The translations under genes were made by a program, and so were the position numbers. DNA of 64,000 bases. Source: Atrichornis clamosus (Eukaryota; Chordata; Aves; Passeriformes; Menuridae). This document shows positions 22,708 to 34,577 of this stretch, piece after piece. The first letter of the stretch is position 1, and each line of letters opens with the position of its first letter. The notes beneath the pieces are model-generated. The model was not told the DNA's origin. It saw only the letters and a program-made list of their open reading frames with translations, and searched no databases. Location: positions 62,001 to 126,000 of the forward strand of contig WBMZ01005509.1 in NCBI GenBank assembly GCA_013400975.1, in the 5' to 3' direction.

Positions 22708-25700
22708 TGTAAGTCCATGCTTATCTTTAAATACAGAGTGATACAATTAAGTCAGAAGGATGCTGCCATGATTAAAGATAAGCTCTAACGCTATTTTCTC
22801 AGTTGTGGTTTGGATGGAAAAAAATATTCCTTAAAAGCTCCTCATCCTAGTTCAAGATTTCTTCTGACAGAAAGATTGCTTAACTTTTGTCAAGCAAATG
22901 TGATAACTATCCTAGTGAAACAGCCTTGATGGGCATACAGCAGACTCTTGTACTGGCTCCTAACTTAAACCCTGGTCAACCTTAATTTCCTTGAGTCCTA
23001 ACAGAATCCAGACATTTTTACTTACTGGCATGTTTATGAGCACTCCCCAAATACCTGGGATTCATTTCACCTTATTTGAAAGATTTACCACATAGTCTAC
23101 TAAAGCTAAAGTAATCATCTTAGTTTCCCCTTCCAGTCAGTGGGGAAAAAAAAAGGTTCTAAAGCATCACCTATTTTGCAAACCCATTTAAAGATTAGAT
23201 GCATTCTCCTTCAGGTGTTTTTCCCCAGTTATTCTGTGTGGGTGATGATTAACCTTAGAAAATTAGCAATAACCCTATAGATACTGAACTTAATGTGAAA
23301 TGAATCTCTAGTTTTCTCTCCAGCACACTTTTCCAAGTGTTGAGGTGCTTCTGTCCAACTTCAGCCAATACTGGTCCTTTAAACATGCAAAGCAGGACAA
23401 ATTCATAAACCTTCTAGATGGTCCCCCAAACAACTTCTTCACTATAACAGAGCACTTGTGTAGTTCAAGTCACTGTACTGTGCTGTCCAGGATTTTTCTC
23501 TGCAATTCAAGGCATTTGGCATTTCTTCTGAAATTCAGAATTTCTCTTTGATATCCTGTAAATTCCTTACACTCACTTCTACTGCTGTGTCCTGGTCATT
23601 CTTTCTGACCTGGATTTATTTTCATAGTAAAGACGGTACCCTCATGTGAAAGGTTTTGGGTTCCCTCCCTCCCACCCATTTTTTTCTGTTTATGTTCTAG
23701 TTGAATAAATGTCATCCTTGAATTTAAGGTACATTTAGTCTTTTTTCTTTATTTTATTTACTTATAATAAATCCCATTGAAATCAAAGGTATGACTTGTT
23801 GAAGATACATGAATGAGAGTAACAGAATCTGTCCTAAAATTTCTTGCAGAAACCTTTGAGGTTGTTTTGTAGCACTTTAAAAACAAAGTATTGAATGTAA
23901 TGTATTATAATGTAAATTCCATCAAACACTGTGTCATTAACATTTAGCAGTCTTGTTTATTCAAGTCAATCCATCTATATATACAAATCTGATATTTGCC
24001 TTTTGAAAAATTTAACATGTCTAAGTGCCCATAAATCAGTTATGACAATCATTGTTAAAGCAATCAATAGTAAGGAATATGCATTAATTCAAATAATATT
24101 GATAGCCACATGAACCTGCATCAGTCTTCTGTGAAATAAGAAAAATGATACATCTTTTCTAAATCAATATTTTCCTTTTTATGTCATTCATTTGAAGAGT
24201 ATCAATAATACATTACTTTATACTTTATGTGTCAGTAGCCCTATTTCTAAAATGTAGAGATATCTTGAAAAAGTACTGAAGTGAGGAAAAAGAAAAAAAT
24301 AATCAAAGCAATGACCTGCTAAAAAGCTTACATTCATCCATTGTATTGTGGGTATTCATCTGAACTAAAATATGTATGGGCAGCATTACTGGTTGGATAT
24401 ATTATTTATGACTCAGACCTCAATAACAGATGCTTGTATACCACATTTGTCCTGGAGTTAAAGAGCAAGAGAAACAGTGAGAGAAGTCAGTATTGCCTTT
24501 ATCTATCTTCAGATATTAGAACCATGAAGTTAGGCAGGTGTGCAGACCAAAGTGGAAATACAAGATGTGGAATTACAACATCCATTCATCACAAAAGAAA
24601 CATTTTAATTGGTTATATGTGGAAAATATCTACTTGACAGTCAGTTTCTCACTTTTCACATAAGTGCTTTGCTGCTTGGATGCCTAATCTTGTTTAGTAT
24701 AGGGAAAGTAATTTGACATGAAAGTACCTAGATGGCTGCCGAAAATTAATTGCCAATTAAAAAAGAAAAATGTTTGTGCTACTCTATAAACAAGCCAACA
24801 TATAAACCTTTCAGTCTTGTTGCTTTATTTATGTCTTTGTAGATCTGGTTTCAAGCTATTTGCATACAATTTACAAATTCATATTATAATTCTCCAGTAT
24901 ATTTATGATTTTATAGTTGTATATATTTTACCTCTATGAAAAATATTTATTTCTTTATGCTTCTGTTGCTTATTATTTAACAAAAACATTTCATTACATT
25001 TGATAGTTTATGTCTCTTCCTTAGAATGAGGCATTTTTATTTGTAGGGCTCAAAAAGAAAGGCTTATTTTTCCCCCACATTAAAAAAAAAAGCGCCAAAC
25101 CTCAAACCTCCAAACGATGAACTCCTGTCTCTTACTTCCCATAGCTTCCTCAGTTTGCTTTCAAGCAAGGATGAATACCCCAATGATTCAAAGTATAAAG
25201 GTTAATCTGAGTGGAAAATGAAGGCTTTAACAGGATTGTAAAGCTTAAGGACTCCTTTCAGCACTAAAGAGACTTTTGAAAGTGGCTGAGCCATAGAAAT
25301 TTCATGAGTACCATGGAATGGCCCCCTTAGATCCAAAATACAATTCAAATGGCACAGCTGGCTGAATCCATGAGTAGAAATGGATATTGACTTCCATTTT
25401 CTTCCTTCTTCACCTCCCAAAATTAACTTCCTGCACGTTGGGTAGATAGTGTGAATCAATGTTATATCCACATAAATGTTAGCAGTTATGTGTAGGATAG
25501 ATTCCTGAATAGCATAAATTAAAAGTAGTAATAGAAAATTAATAGAATTTCAAATCTTGTATGATTTTTGAACTGTAACATAGGCATATCTCTTTTCAAT
25601 TTTAAAAGATTTTGAGGATTCATTGCGTTTGTTAGTTTGGGGCTTTTTTATTGTTTTTAAATTGAAGTGTATTCCCAGTGAGTGAAATTCAGCCACTTTA

Positions 25701-28700
25701 CCTTATATTAATAAATTGGGAATATCTGTGGTTGTTCAAAGCTATTTCTTCTTATATTAACCTTTTTATTGAACCTCCAAGTCCGCATGAGTGAGGCAAG
25801 TCAGTGTTCCTTTGCTAAAGCCAATCTAAAAGCCAGATTTTAATGAGGGAGAAAAAGCCCTCAAATCAGAACCTAATCAAATCAGAACTAAACAATACAG
25901 AACAGAACAAAACCCATGCCCACAAAGTTTTCAAAAACAGGTTTGGTCATTTGTAAATCTCTTGGCAAAATACGAATCCAAGACATCTGATCCACAGATT
26001 TAACCTGCATGAAAGACTAGCTGCAAATAATTTGTGAAGATTTTTCCAGGATAAAACAATACGGTAGGAAACTCCTGTGCACGCTTATACACTGCTCGGT
26101 TTTGCCACAAAACCTGTGGCTCCATGAAACGTCAAAAGTGTGGAGATAATGTCAGGGTCACTTATTATGACTGTGCCAAACAGCTCTGTAATGCTCAAAA
26201 CCCAGACATATTACATGCAATAACCTCCTTTCAAGCAATGAATTAGCAAGCAGTCACCTGCCTTATTTTTCTTTTCTCTTTTAATTAGAATTATAAGAAT
26301 AAAAATAATATGAAGTCATATGTAGATTTTATAGATTTTATTGAATGCAACTTTCTACTGGAAAAGAAAGCTAATAAAAGAATATTAATGTAACAGTTTT
26401 TAATCTTGATAAAAATAATCTATAATATTTCTTTATGTTTGAGATTTTCAAGCTTTTGTTTTCATTACGCTCATTTTCTCATTCTTATTTGTAGCCCTTT
26501 AAGAGATAAAGTATCATAAAGATAACAAAAAAGCTATCAAACTACAAAGTTATAAAAAACTCAGAAAAACATGTTCAATTCAGTTCTCAGAATTTAAGCA
26601 ACATTCAAATTGGAATGCATTCACAATTATTAAGGCTTCCAGAATATTTGCATTTAACATGAAATATTTTATTAATATGTAGATGACTTTGTCTTCTTTA
26701 AAACTCATGATAAAAATAATTCTTAATACAAGCTTTGAATCACTTATGATTCTGTAATAGTGTATCTGTCTTCCTTTTCTAATGTGTGATAACAGAGAAA
26801 CCAGCAAAAATGACAAGCAAGTTAACAAAATCTTGAATCAGTAGGTATATATGCTGTCATAATTAAAGACAGACAGACCTACACGATCTTTAATAAGTGA
26901 CTGCTTTTGTCTGTGAGCAAGGGTTAAGTGCAGTCATATTTGTGTTTTATTCTGTTCCATTAGGTATTTGCATCCCAATTTTTATGACTTCTCCAGCTGA
27001 CTCTAAGAAAATATTAGAAATTCTACATTTTCCCTCTTTAAATTATGTACAATAAAGTATGGGCTGTTCTTTTTACTGTATCACAAGAATCACAAGACCT
27101 TCGCGCTACTTATCACAAGACACATAGAGAAAGATGTGGGATCTCAAGAGGTGAAACACAAACTCCATGTTCCTTTGTTTCAGCTATCTACTGCAGCTTT
27201 TTAGTGATTCCTGTCACTAAAATAAACAGGGTAGCCAGGTAGCCATAGATGCAAGTATGAATAGTATTTGAAAGAGATTTATTTCTCCGTAATAATCCTC
27301 ACAGCTGAGGACATTATTAAGTTGGTTTACAATCTTGTGGTCTTTTTGGTTTCCTTATTTCTGTGAGGAGCTGTATCAAACATTGTAAGAAAAACAGACA
27401 AACACAAAGTATCTACCCCTTACATTCTTAAGAGATTACTGTAGTCTGTGCTTTTGGACACTGATCTAGACACAAGATTTAGACTTAATTATTTTAGCTT
27501 CCCTCTAGCAACAGAGACACATATCCTGAAAAGTTCCAATTACTTCAAATAAACACCAGAATTCTCTTAGCTATATAGGTCACCCTTCACTTGCTCTTAA
27601 CTAAGGAAAGCAATTCAAAGTCCTCTGTGACTGACCTGCTTAAGATATCCTGCCTTCCTGTGGCCCATAATACTGCATTAGGTTGCTTCCCACTGGAACA
27701 ATAAAATAGTATATTGCAAAGGAAATCTTGTGAGAGAAGCGAATCTTTCCATAAAGGGCAATTCAGTGGTAAACTTCACCAGTGAATTCACTTGCCCACT
27801 AACGAATTTGCTATTTTCATCTCAAACTCTTTTTCTTTTATTTTACTTTGTAAGTGTTAACCTACCCATCCTTAGCTGAAGCTATGCAAATGAATGACCA
27901 AGTGAAGAAACAAATAAATCCTGCAAACATGGTAAACACAGTCATTTCCTAGGATGGAAAAGAAACAAGAAAAAGACAGTTTTATTTTCATACAAGTACT
28001 TAATGGAAACACTGACATAACTCAACATGCGCTATTGTACTAAAAAAGGTGAAATAAAAATCAGTTGTCTAAATAATTTGCAAAATCATGGGCTAAATTT
28101 ATTTTTAGATCACAAAGAAGTAGTTGTTCTTGTGAAATCATTAAGTTACCTTTTCCCAAACATAACAATATTGTGAGGAGATAACTGCCAGCAGTATCTA
28201 GCATAGCCATTTCTATTTCTGCCTGAAAGCAGAAATTTTAAAAACGGGTTCAATTTTTTTTTCTTTCAATTACTAGTATTTGGTTTTCTCTAAAACCTAC
28301 TTGTTTGTTAAATGTTTAGAGCTGAGACACAGACTTGCATAAGTTCTATTCTGACTTTCCTGTCCTAGATCCTCAAGTGCATTTGTAGTTTTCCATGGAC
28401 TGTTGGGCACTTCAATACCTCTCTATATTGAGTTATATTCTTAAAAAACAGTTATCAGCTGAGGATAGCTTTTAGTTCTTAAGTGTCTGGTGATCAAATT
28501 CCTTAGACATTGTAGTGATGCAAGATATATAATCAGAACATAATAAGCAACATGTAATAAGCATCACATTTACAGCAATGTCTACGAAAGACACTTCCAC
28601 TGAAGAAATTATTTTTTCAGTAGTGTCAAATCAAAAATTGAACCAATGTCCAATTTGGATAAAGCAGTGTATACAAATTTTCACACAGATATTTAGACGT

Positions 28701-29403
28701 GAAAAATATGACCAAATGTCAATCAATAATTTTACAGCTGTTTTGACAAGACATGGTGGAACTGACTCTTTCTTTCCTTGATGAGTGTGGTTAGTTATAT
28801 GTAAAGATGGTCCTTTCACGTACCTTTCTGGTGGAATAATATCTGTTTTTCAATTAAGTAAATAAGATCTGAGGCTATTTCAGTGCTCTGTTCTACACTA
28901 GCTATCAGAATTAGCAGCAGCAAAGGTGGAACGGTTAAAATCGGAACGGTTTTGAAATTTTTAATTCATTACTGGAGGTTTTATAAAGAAGGAAAAATTG
29001 TCTCATAGACTTACTCAAAAGTACTGTCCTAATCTTTAGGAAAATTGACTTGTGGCTACAGTGAAATAACCTTCAGACCTGAGAAGTTCCCATCAAGGTA
29101 CCTATACGTGCCTCTTATCATTTCCATATGCCATGTTTCCTAATTTGTGATACTTACCAGAAATAATGTCTGGAAGTGATGTAATTCACTTTTGTTTATG
29201 GATAAAATATGCCCAGAAAAGAGAGAAGTCAGGAGTTGTCCATTTTAGGAATAATTTTATTGACACATTGATCACTTTCCTTTAACTTGAGAAAATCTGT
29301 GACATAGCAACTAAGATGTAGATTGAGGTATTTTTTCCACGCTTATCACAGCTTTCAAATAAGCAACTCAAAATCTCTCGAAAGTCTCACACACTAAATG
29401 GGT

Positions 29404-29431
29404 GGAGGTAGACCACTATTGGTCTACCTCC
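29404..29431. repeat. Perfect inverted repeat, 12-bp arms
   Basis: GGAGGTAGACCA, a 4-base loop CTAT, then TGGTCTACCTCC. The arms are exact and GC-moderate in AT-rich surroundings. No RNA gene or terminator context is visible and extending outward gives mismatches at once. Confidence 0.85.
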
Positions 29432-30078
29432 TAGGCCTTCTCCATTAAACCCTACTAAAGAAGGACCCTGGAACGCAAATAATTAATACAGACAAATAAT
29501 AAAGGCTTTTAACAAACATTTAGAAATTTCAGTTTGTATTTGTAATAAGAAAGAGGATAAAAAATTACAAACCTTGTTCATCAAACGCTCTGATTTCAGG
29601 GCACACAAGCAAGGAAATGCAGCAAAATTAATTATACAATCTTTAAAAAAATTTCTTAGTGGGACTAGTATAGCCACACTGGTGCAGAGCTCCACGTAGC
29701 CTCAGCACTTGTACTGAGTTGCAGAGTTTGTGCATTTAGGCATAGCACCATCTCCTTGACTATACTGCTGCTTCTGAGCCCAAACATGATTATTCATAGT
29801 TGATACTGGCAATTCCAACATGCTTTGCATACAGATGTAGTCTTAGAAACTTCTGATTGAAGCTCTCCCTGCTAGAGAAACATGTAGTGAAACTTCTGAC
29901 AATATCTGTTAAACAGCATTGACTGTCATGACTATATCAATCTTCCTATTAGAAAAAGCAGAACATGGCTCTGATGTTGTTTTAATAAGCAGAGGTGAAA
30001 TCCAAGTCATTATATAACTTTTTCTTTTTTCTTGCAGAGCAGTCTGACTTTGTTCTAGATAGTAATGTGACCAAAGTG

Positions 30079-30094
30079 AAAAAAAAAAAAAAAA
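30079..30094. repeat. Poly(A) run of 16
   Basis: An uninterrupted A run followed by gcgcc. There is no retrocopy upstream that I can recognise, so it is probably a simple homopolymer. Confidence 0.7.
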
Positions 30095-30894
30095 GCGCCT
30101 AACTTTTAATGAGCTGTCTCAATAGTATTCATCAAAAAGCAAGCTCAGGATTCATCAAAATCAAACATGTTTATTTGTGTAAGCTGTGGTATTAAGTGGA
30201 GCACTTCATGCTTTAGTACACAACTGATGAGAAATCATGAAATAGGAGTGTATTTCTGATGTAAAATGTCTGAAGTGGCAAGTCCCAGCTCAGGTGTAAG
30301 GTGCAATGCTATCTTATATTTAATCTATAGAACATTCTTCCGTACTGTCTGTTTCTCACCTTATTATTTAACCTTTAATACTTAAACAGTTTTTCCTAAT
30401 GCTGTACATAATATGACTGGTGATATTTGTAATGAAGAGTAGTTATTTATGTATCATATTAGTCACTTCTAAGTGAATAAACAATGCTCTTCCCTTATGA
30501 GTTTTATGGTTTGAAATCAAATCATTCTAAAGCATAGCCTCTTTATTTCTAAGAGGAGTCATTGAAGACGTGTTTTTTCCACATACTAATTTAACTGTAG
30601 GGAAATTCCTGCTAATTCTTTAACACATTTTAGAAAAGGCTCATGAAAATATTTCAGGTACTAAATTAAAAATTGTATCCAAACTTAAATTTAAAAAAAA
30701 ATTGTGATTCTCACAGGTCTTACATTAAAAATGCTACTAATTTTATTAGTACAATCACTAAGTATAGAATAAATGCAAATTCTATAACCTATTTAGTAGC
30801 TACTGCCTATGTGTGAATCCTTCCTCTGTGCTTTTACAGTTACCATCCAGCAGTGTTCATGTCTCCCTTACTAAATAACACTTTTTCATACTTA

Positions 30895-30960
30895 TTTGAA
30901 ATAATATGAAATTATTTTAGAATTAATTATTTTAAATTAATTTAGAATTAACTATAACTA
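30895..30960. repeat. AT-rich self-complementary stretch
   Basis: Overlapping words of the AATTAATT/TTTAAATTAA type, with TTAGAATTAA appearing twice. This is low-complexity AT DNA with local palindromes. Confidence 0.5.
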
Positions 30961-31477
30961 GGTTAAGCTGTGCATTCTTACTTTTCACAATATGTTAGAA
31001 AATCCTGTGAAGAAAATGTCATATTCACAACAGATGAGAAAAATGTAAACCATCATCAGGCAGGAAAGGAGCTGTGTCCAAGATTCTCTCAATCTGGAGG
31101 AAAATGTTAACTACAGAACTGCTAGATAAACCCAGAAAACTCATCTTTCTCTAAAAATTTGACTTAGTCTCTAGTATGGCAAGAGGGTTGAGGAAAAATA
31201 ATCCTATTTGCAATTGCTTATACTCTAGAGAAGGCAACATTTCATTTCTAGACACTTTCTCTTCAAAATCTTTTAGTTGTTACCCAAAACAAAAACATTA
31301 GTCAATCTACCAGTTTCTTGCCATCCTTTTCTTCATCATGTAACTAGTACCATAAGTTCTATAAGGATAGTAGTTAGAATTGTAGCTAGATTCTACAAAA
31401 CTGATATTTTTCATATCTGGGTACCTCTTTGTAAACAGGCAAAAATATACCAGTCACTCCAAATGATATTTTCTCAT

Positions 31478-31502
31478 CAGTATTTGCAAGCAGCAAATAC
31501 TG
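31478..31502. repeat. Perfect inverted repeat, 10-bp arms
   Basis: CAGTATTTGC, a 5-base loop AAGCA, then GCAAATACTG. Exact arms; no coding or RNA-gene context. Confidence 0.8.
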
Positions 31503-31798
31503 GTTGCCGCAGTCCTAAACTTATCTAAATGTTATGTATTAGCAAAGTTTGGGATTCACTCAACCATGTGATATTATTCTTCCTCATAAACTTCAATAAC
31601 TGTGTTTCAGTCGGTATGCTGCTTCTCCAAGGTGTAAAGAGCATTATGGACTTTTGTTAGAACGGCTTGTTGGCTGTAGCATCCTAAAGTCTGCAGGATT
31701 TATATGAAGTGCAGCCATATAGCCTTGGGCTGTGCTCTTGTCAGCTTTTACAATCTAAATGATATGAAGGCTGGTCAATACCTGGATGGCAAACTTCA

Positions 31799-31832
31799 AA
31801 GAAAAAAAGAAAAGAAAAAATAGGAAAAAAAC
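31799..31832. repeat. A-rich (GAAAA-type) low-complexity stretch
   Basis: Purine-only sequence of A runs separated by single Gs, about 34 bp. Confidence 0.65.
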
Positions 31833-33116
31833 CTGCTTTAGGAAGTAGTGCTGATCATCCTTTGCATATCAAACTTCCCTGTGAGTCAGTACTCAATTAG
31901 CACTGCAGAATTTTGTCAGGATGGCTGATATTAGGCTTATTGCTCAAAACTGAAGGAAAATGAAACAGCTGGAACAATTTTCAAAATGTCTTATGAGATT
32001 CCGTAGGGAATCTCCTGTAGGGTTTAATTATTGTGACTGGACTTTCTGTTATGGTTTTGAAAATAGTCTCTTTATTTAGATGCCTACTTACAGAAGTAAA
32101 GATCAGTCTTTATATTCCCACTCATAAATTTCTCAGTCTCAAAGCCATATTAGGTTCTGTTTCCAAGATAATGTAAGTCTTCATAATTGCAGGATGGTGC
32201 TGAAAATACTTTGTCTTCCTTCACCCCAGCCACATTCTTGCACATCCTTCTTCTGCTTGTAGGTGTTCTAGAAATTGAGCTGAGTTGACTCAGATAATGG
32301 ATAGCTAGAGCTGTCAAATGGAAACCAACAGACACCTGTGACCTGAGAAAGAATAGCAGAGCTTCCCTCAGTTACACAACATTTTTTGGGGGAGCAGTGG
32401 GACAGACCAACAGTTTAAGCCAATTTTGAAACTACATGTTAAGTCTCTTAGGTGTTACAAAAAACAAAGGTCTTACCACATGTAATCATGAAGAGACGAT
32501 TTTTTTAGTTATTATTTTCCTGAAGTAGTATATGATCCTTTTCATTCTAAATAAATCAGAACCGGTCTGTTTTGTTCATTTATATCAATCAAAAGCTTAA
32601 CTATTATATGAAAATTTACAGAATATGTAATTATAGAATGCTGTGTGCAGGCTCTGTTTTCAGAAAAAAAATTACGAACTAATATACTCAGGACAATAAC
32701 AAGATAAAGCCAAGTTATTTCTGTCAAAGCTGTGTTTATTTAAAAATACCAAACTTCTGTGTCGCTGAATAAAACAAAAGTCAAACAGCAGAAAAGCACC
32801 CTAATCTCAACAGTCTTTCATATGGAGCTTTCTACATTATCCAGAGTTCTCAGACAAACTCTCAGCGTCATGCATTTGCTAATTCTCCCATGCTTTTTTA
32901 ACCTGCATATACCCATGTATATTTGTTTTGAAATCTAATAGTATTCACCAGCTTTAGGACAAAGAACTTATTGTTTTAGACTTCTGATTTTGTAAATTAA
33001 TGTGAAGGTTTTAAATTTTTTTCTTGAAGGGAAAGATTCTTCTTAACAACTTATATAATATATATAACAGTATTCTCTATCTATATCCATTTTTCCCCTT
33101 AAAAAATAATTCTCTT

Positions 33117-33131
33117 CACACACACACACAC
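33117..33131. repeat. CA dinucleotide repeat
   Basis: Seven and a half uninterrupted CA units. Confidence 0.85.
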
Positions 33132-33514
33132 AAAATAAAATTAGAAAGCAAAAATATGTGGACTAAATTGAGGTCTAAATAGGCCTTGGGATAATAAAGA
33201 AGAAGTGTACTTTTACTTGATTGTTATTCTCTTTCAGGAATTTTAAAATAATATATTTGTTTTCAAAAAAATTGTCCATCTCCTTATTTTTCTTGTTAAA
33301 TGTATCCTTACTCTGTGATACCCTAGATTTGGTTTATGTTTCCTGGTCATATAGGTAACATTAGACATGTACCATAAAAAATTTTAAACTGTTGTTTGTA
33401 ATTTTCAGAAGTCTTAGCCTGTGGATCAAGGTGCTCCTAGCTGTTCTATACCCGACAAAATATTTCCTGCAAGACTTTAATTCTATTTTCCTAAGAGTTC
33501 ATTTGCAAAATGGA

Positions 33515-34577
33515 CCTTAACTGGATCTGGCAGACATCATAGTGAGGCCTTTCATGATCATCTTTGAGAGGCCATGGCGACCAGGGGAGGTGCTTGAAGA
33601 CTGGAGGAAAGGAAATGTCACCCCAGTCTTCAAAAAGGGCAAGAAGGAGGACCCAGGGAGCTATTGTCCACTCAGCCTTACCTCAATCCCTGGAAAAGTG
33701 ATGGAGTGCCTCATTCTGGAGGCCATCTCTATTCATACAGAAGACAAGAAGGAGATTAGGAGTACTCAGCATGGATTCACTAAAGGTGAATTATGTTCGA
33801 TCAAGCCTTCTACAATGAAACAGCTACCAGGATGAATGAGAAAAGAGCAATGGGTATGGTCTCTCTTGACTTCAGCAAGGCTTTTGATGCTGTCTCTCAT
33901 TAAATCCTCATAGGCAAACCCAGGAAGTGTGAACTGGATGAGTGAACAGTGGGATTGAGAACTGGTTGAACAGCAAATCCCAGAGGGTTGCAATCAGTGG
34001 CACAGGGTTTAGTTGGAGGCTTGTCTCTAGTGGTGTCCCCCAGGGTTCAATACTAGGCCTGGTATTATTTACCCTATCCAGCAATGACTGGGATGAAGAG
34101 AGAGATGCCTCCTCAGTTCAGCAGCAAGTTCACTGGTGACACAAAGCTGGGAGGAGAGGCCGATACCCCTGAGGGCTGTGCAGCCCTTCAGAAGGACCTC
34201 GACAGGCTGGAGAGATGGGCTGAGAAGAACTCTGAAATTCAACAGAGGCAAATGCAGAGTCCTACACCTGGGGAAGAAGAACACTCTGTACCAGCTCAGT
34301 TTAGGGGCTGGTCTGCTGGAAAGCAGCTCTGCAGAGAAGGACCTGGGGGTCCTGGTGGACAACAAGCTGTGCATGAGCCAGCAGTGTGCCCTGGGGCCAA
34401 GAAGGCCAATGGTATCCTGGGGTGCATTAGGAAGAGCATTGCCAGCAGGTCGAGGGAGGTGATCCTGCCCCTCTACTCAGCCCTGCTGAGAAACATCTGG
34501 AGTGTTCTGTCCAATTGGACCGGATGATCCACTGAGGTCCCTTCCAACCTGAACAATTCTGTGATTCTGTGATTCTG
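33515..34577 (+). mobile_element. CR1 LINE copy: RT domain plus 3' tail, internally deleted
   Basis: This is the clearest element in the window. The plus strand reads LADIIVRPF, then GEVLEDWRKGNVTPVFKKGK and VSLDFSKAFDAVSH (about 33860-33900). It continues with SGVPQGSILGLVLF (about 34030-34070) and DKLCMSQQCALG-type text. It then jumps at about 34515 straight into the 3' UTR and ends with gattctgtgattctgt, the CR1 terminal octamers. The copy lacks the 5' end (ORF1, endonuclease). It has several frameshifts, and the catalytic FADD-type motif reads F-T-G-D (34129-34140). CR1 encodes a non-LTR reverse transcriptase used for target-primed insertion; this copy is dead. Confidence 0.92.

Larger units (their letters stand above)
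19144..33514. other. Long AT-rich desert with simple repeats and hairpins
   Basis: About 14 kb with no recognised gene, CR1 fragment or LTR. It includes a 124-codon plus frame at 19282-19656 with no domain, several A/C- or A-rich stretches, a CA repeat and two hairpins, listed separately where clear. It could be intergenic or intronic; the sequence does not distinguish these. Confidence 0.5.

Noticed and set aside
34084..34527. 147-codon frame, the longest open frame in the window
   Set aside because: It is a frame inside the CR1 copy and not an independent gene.
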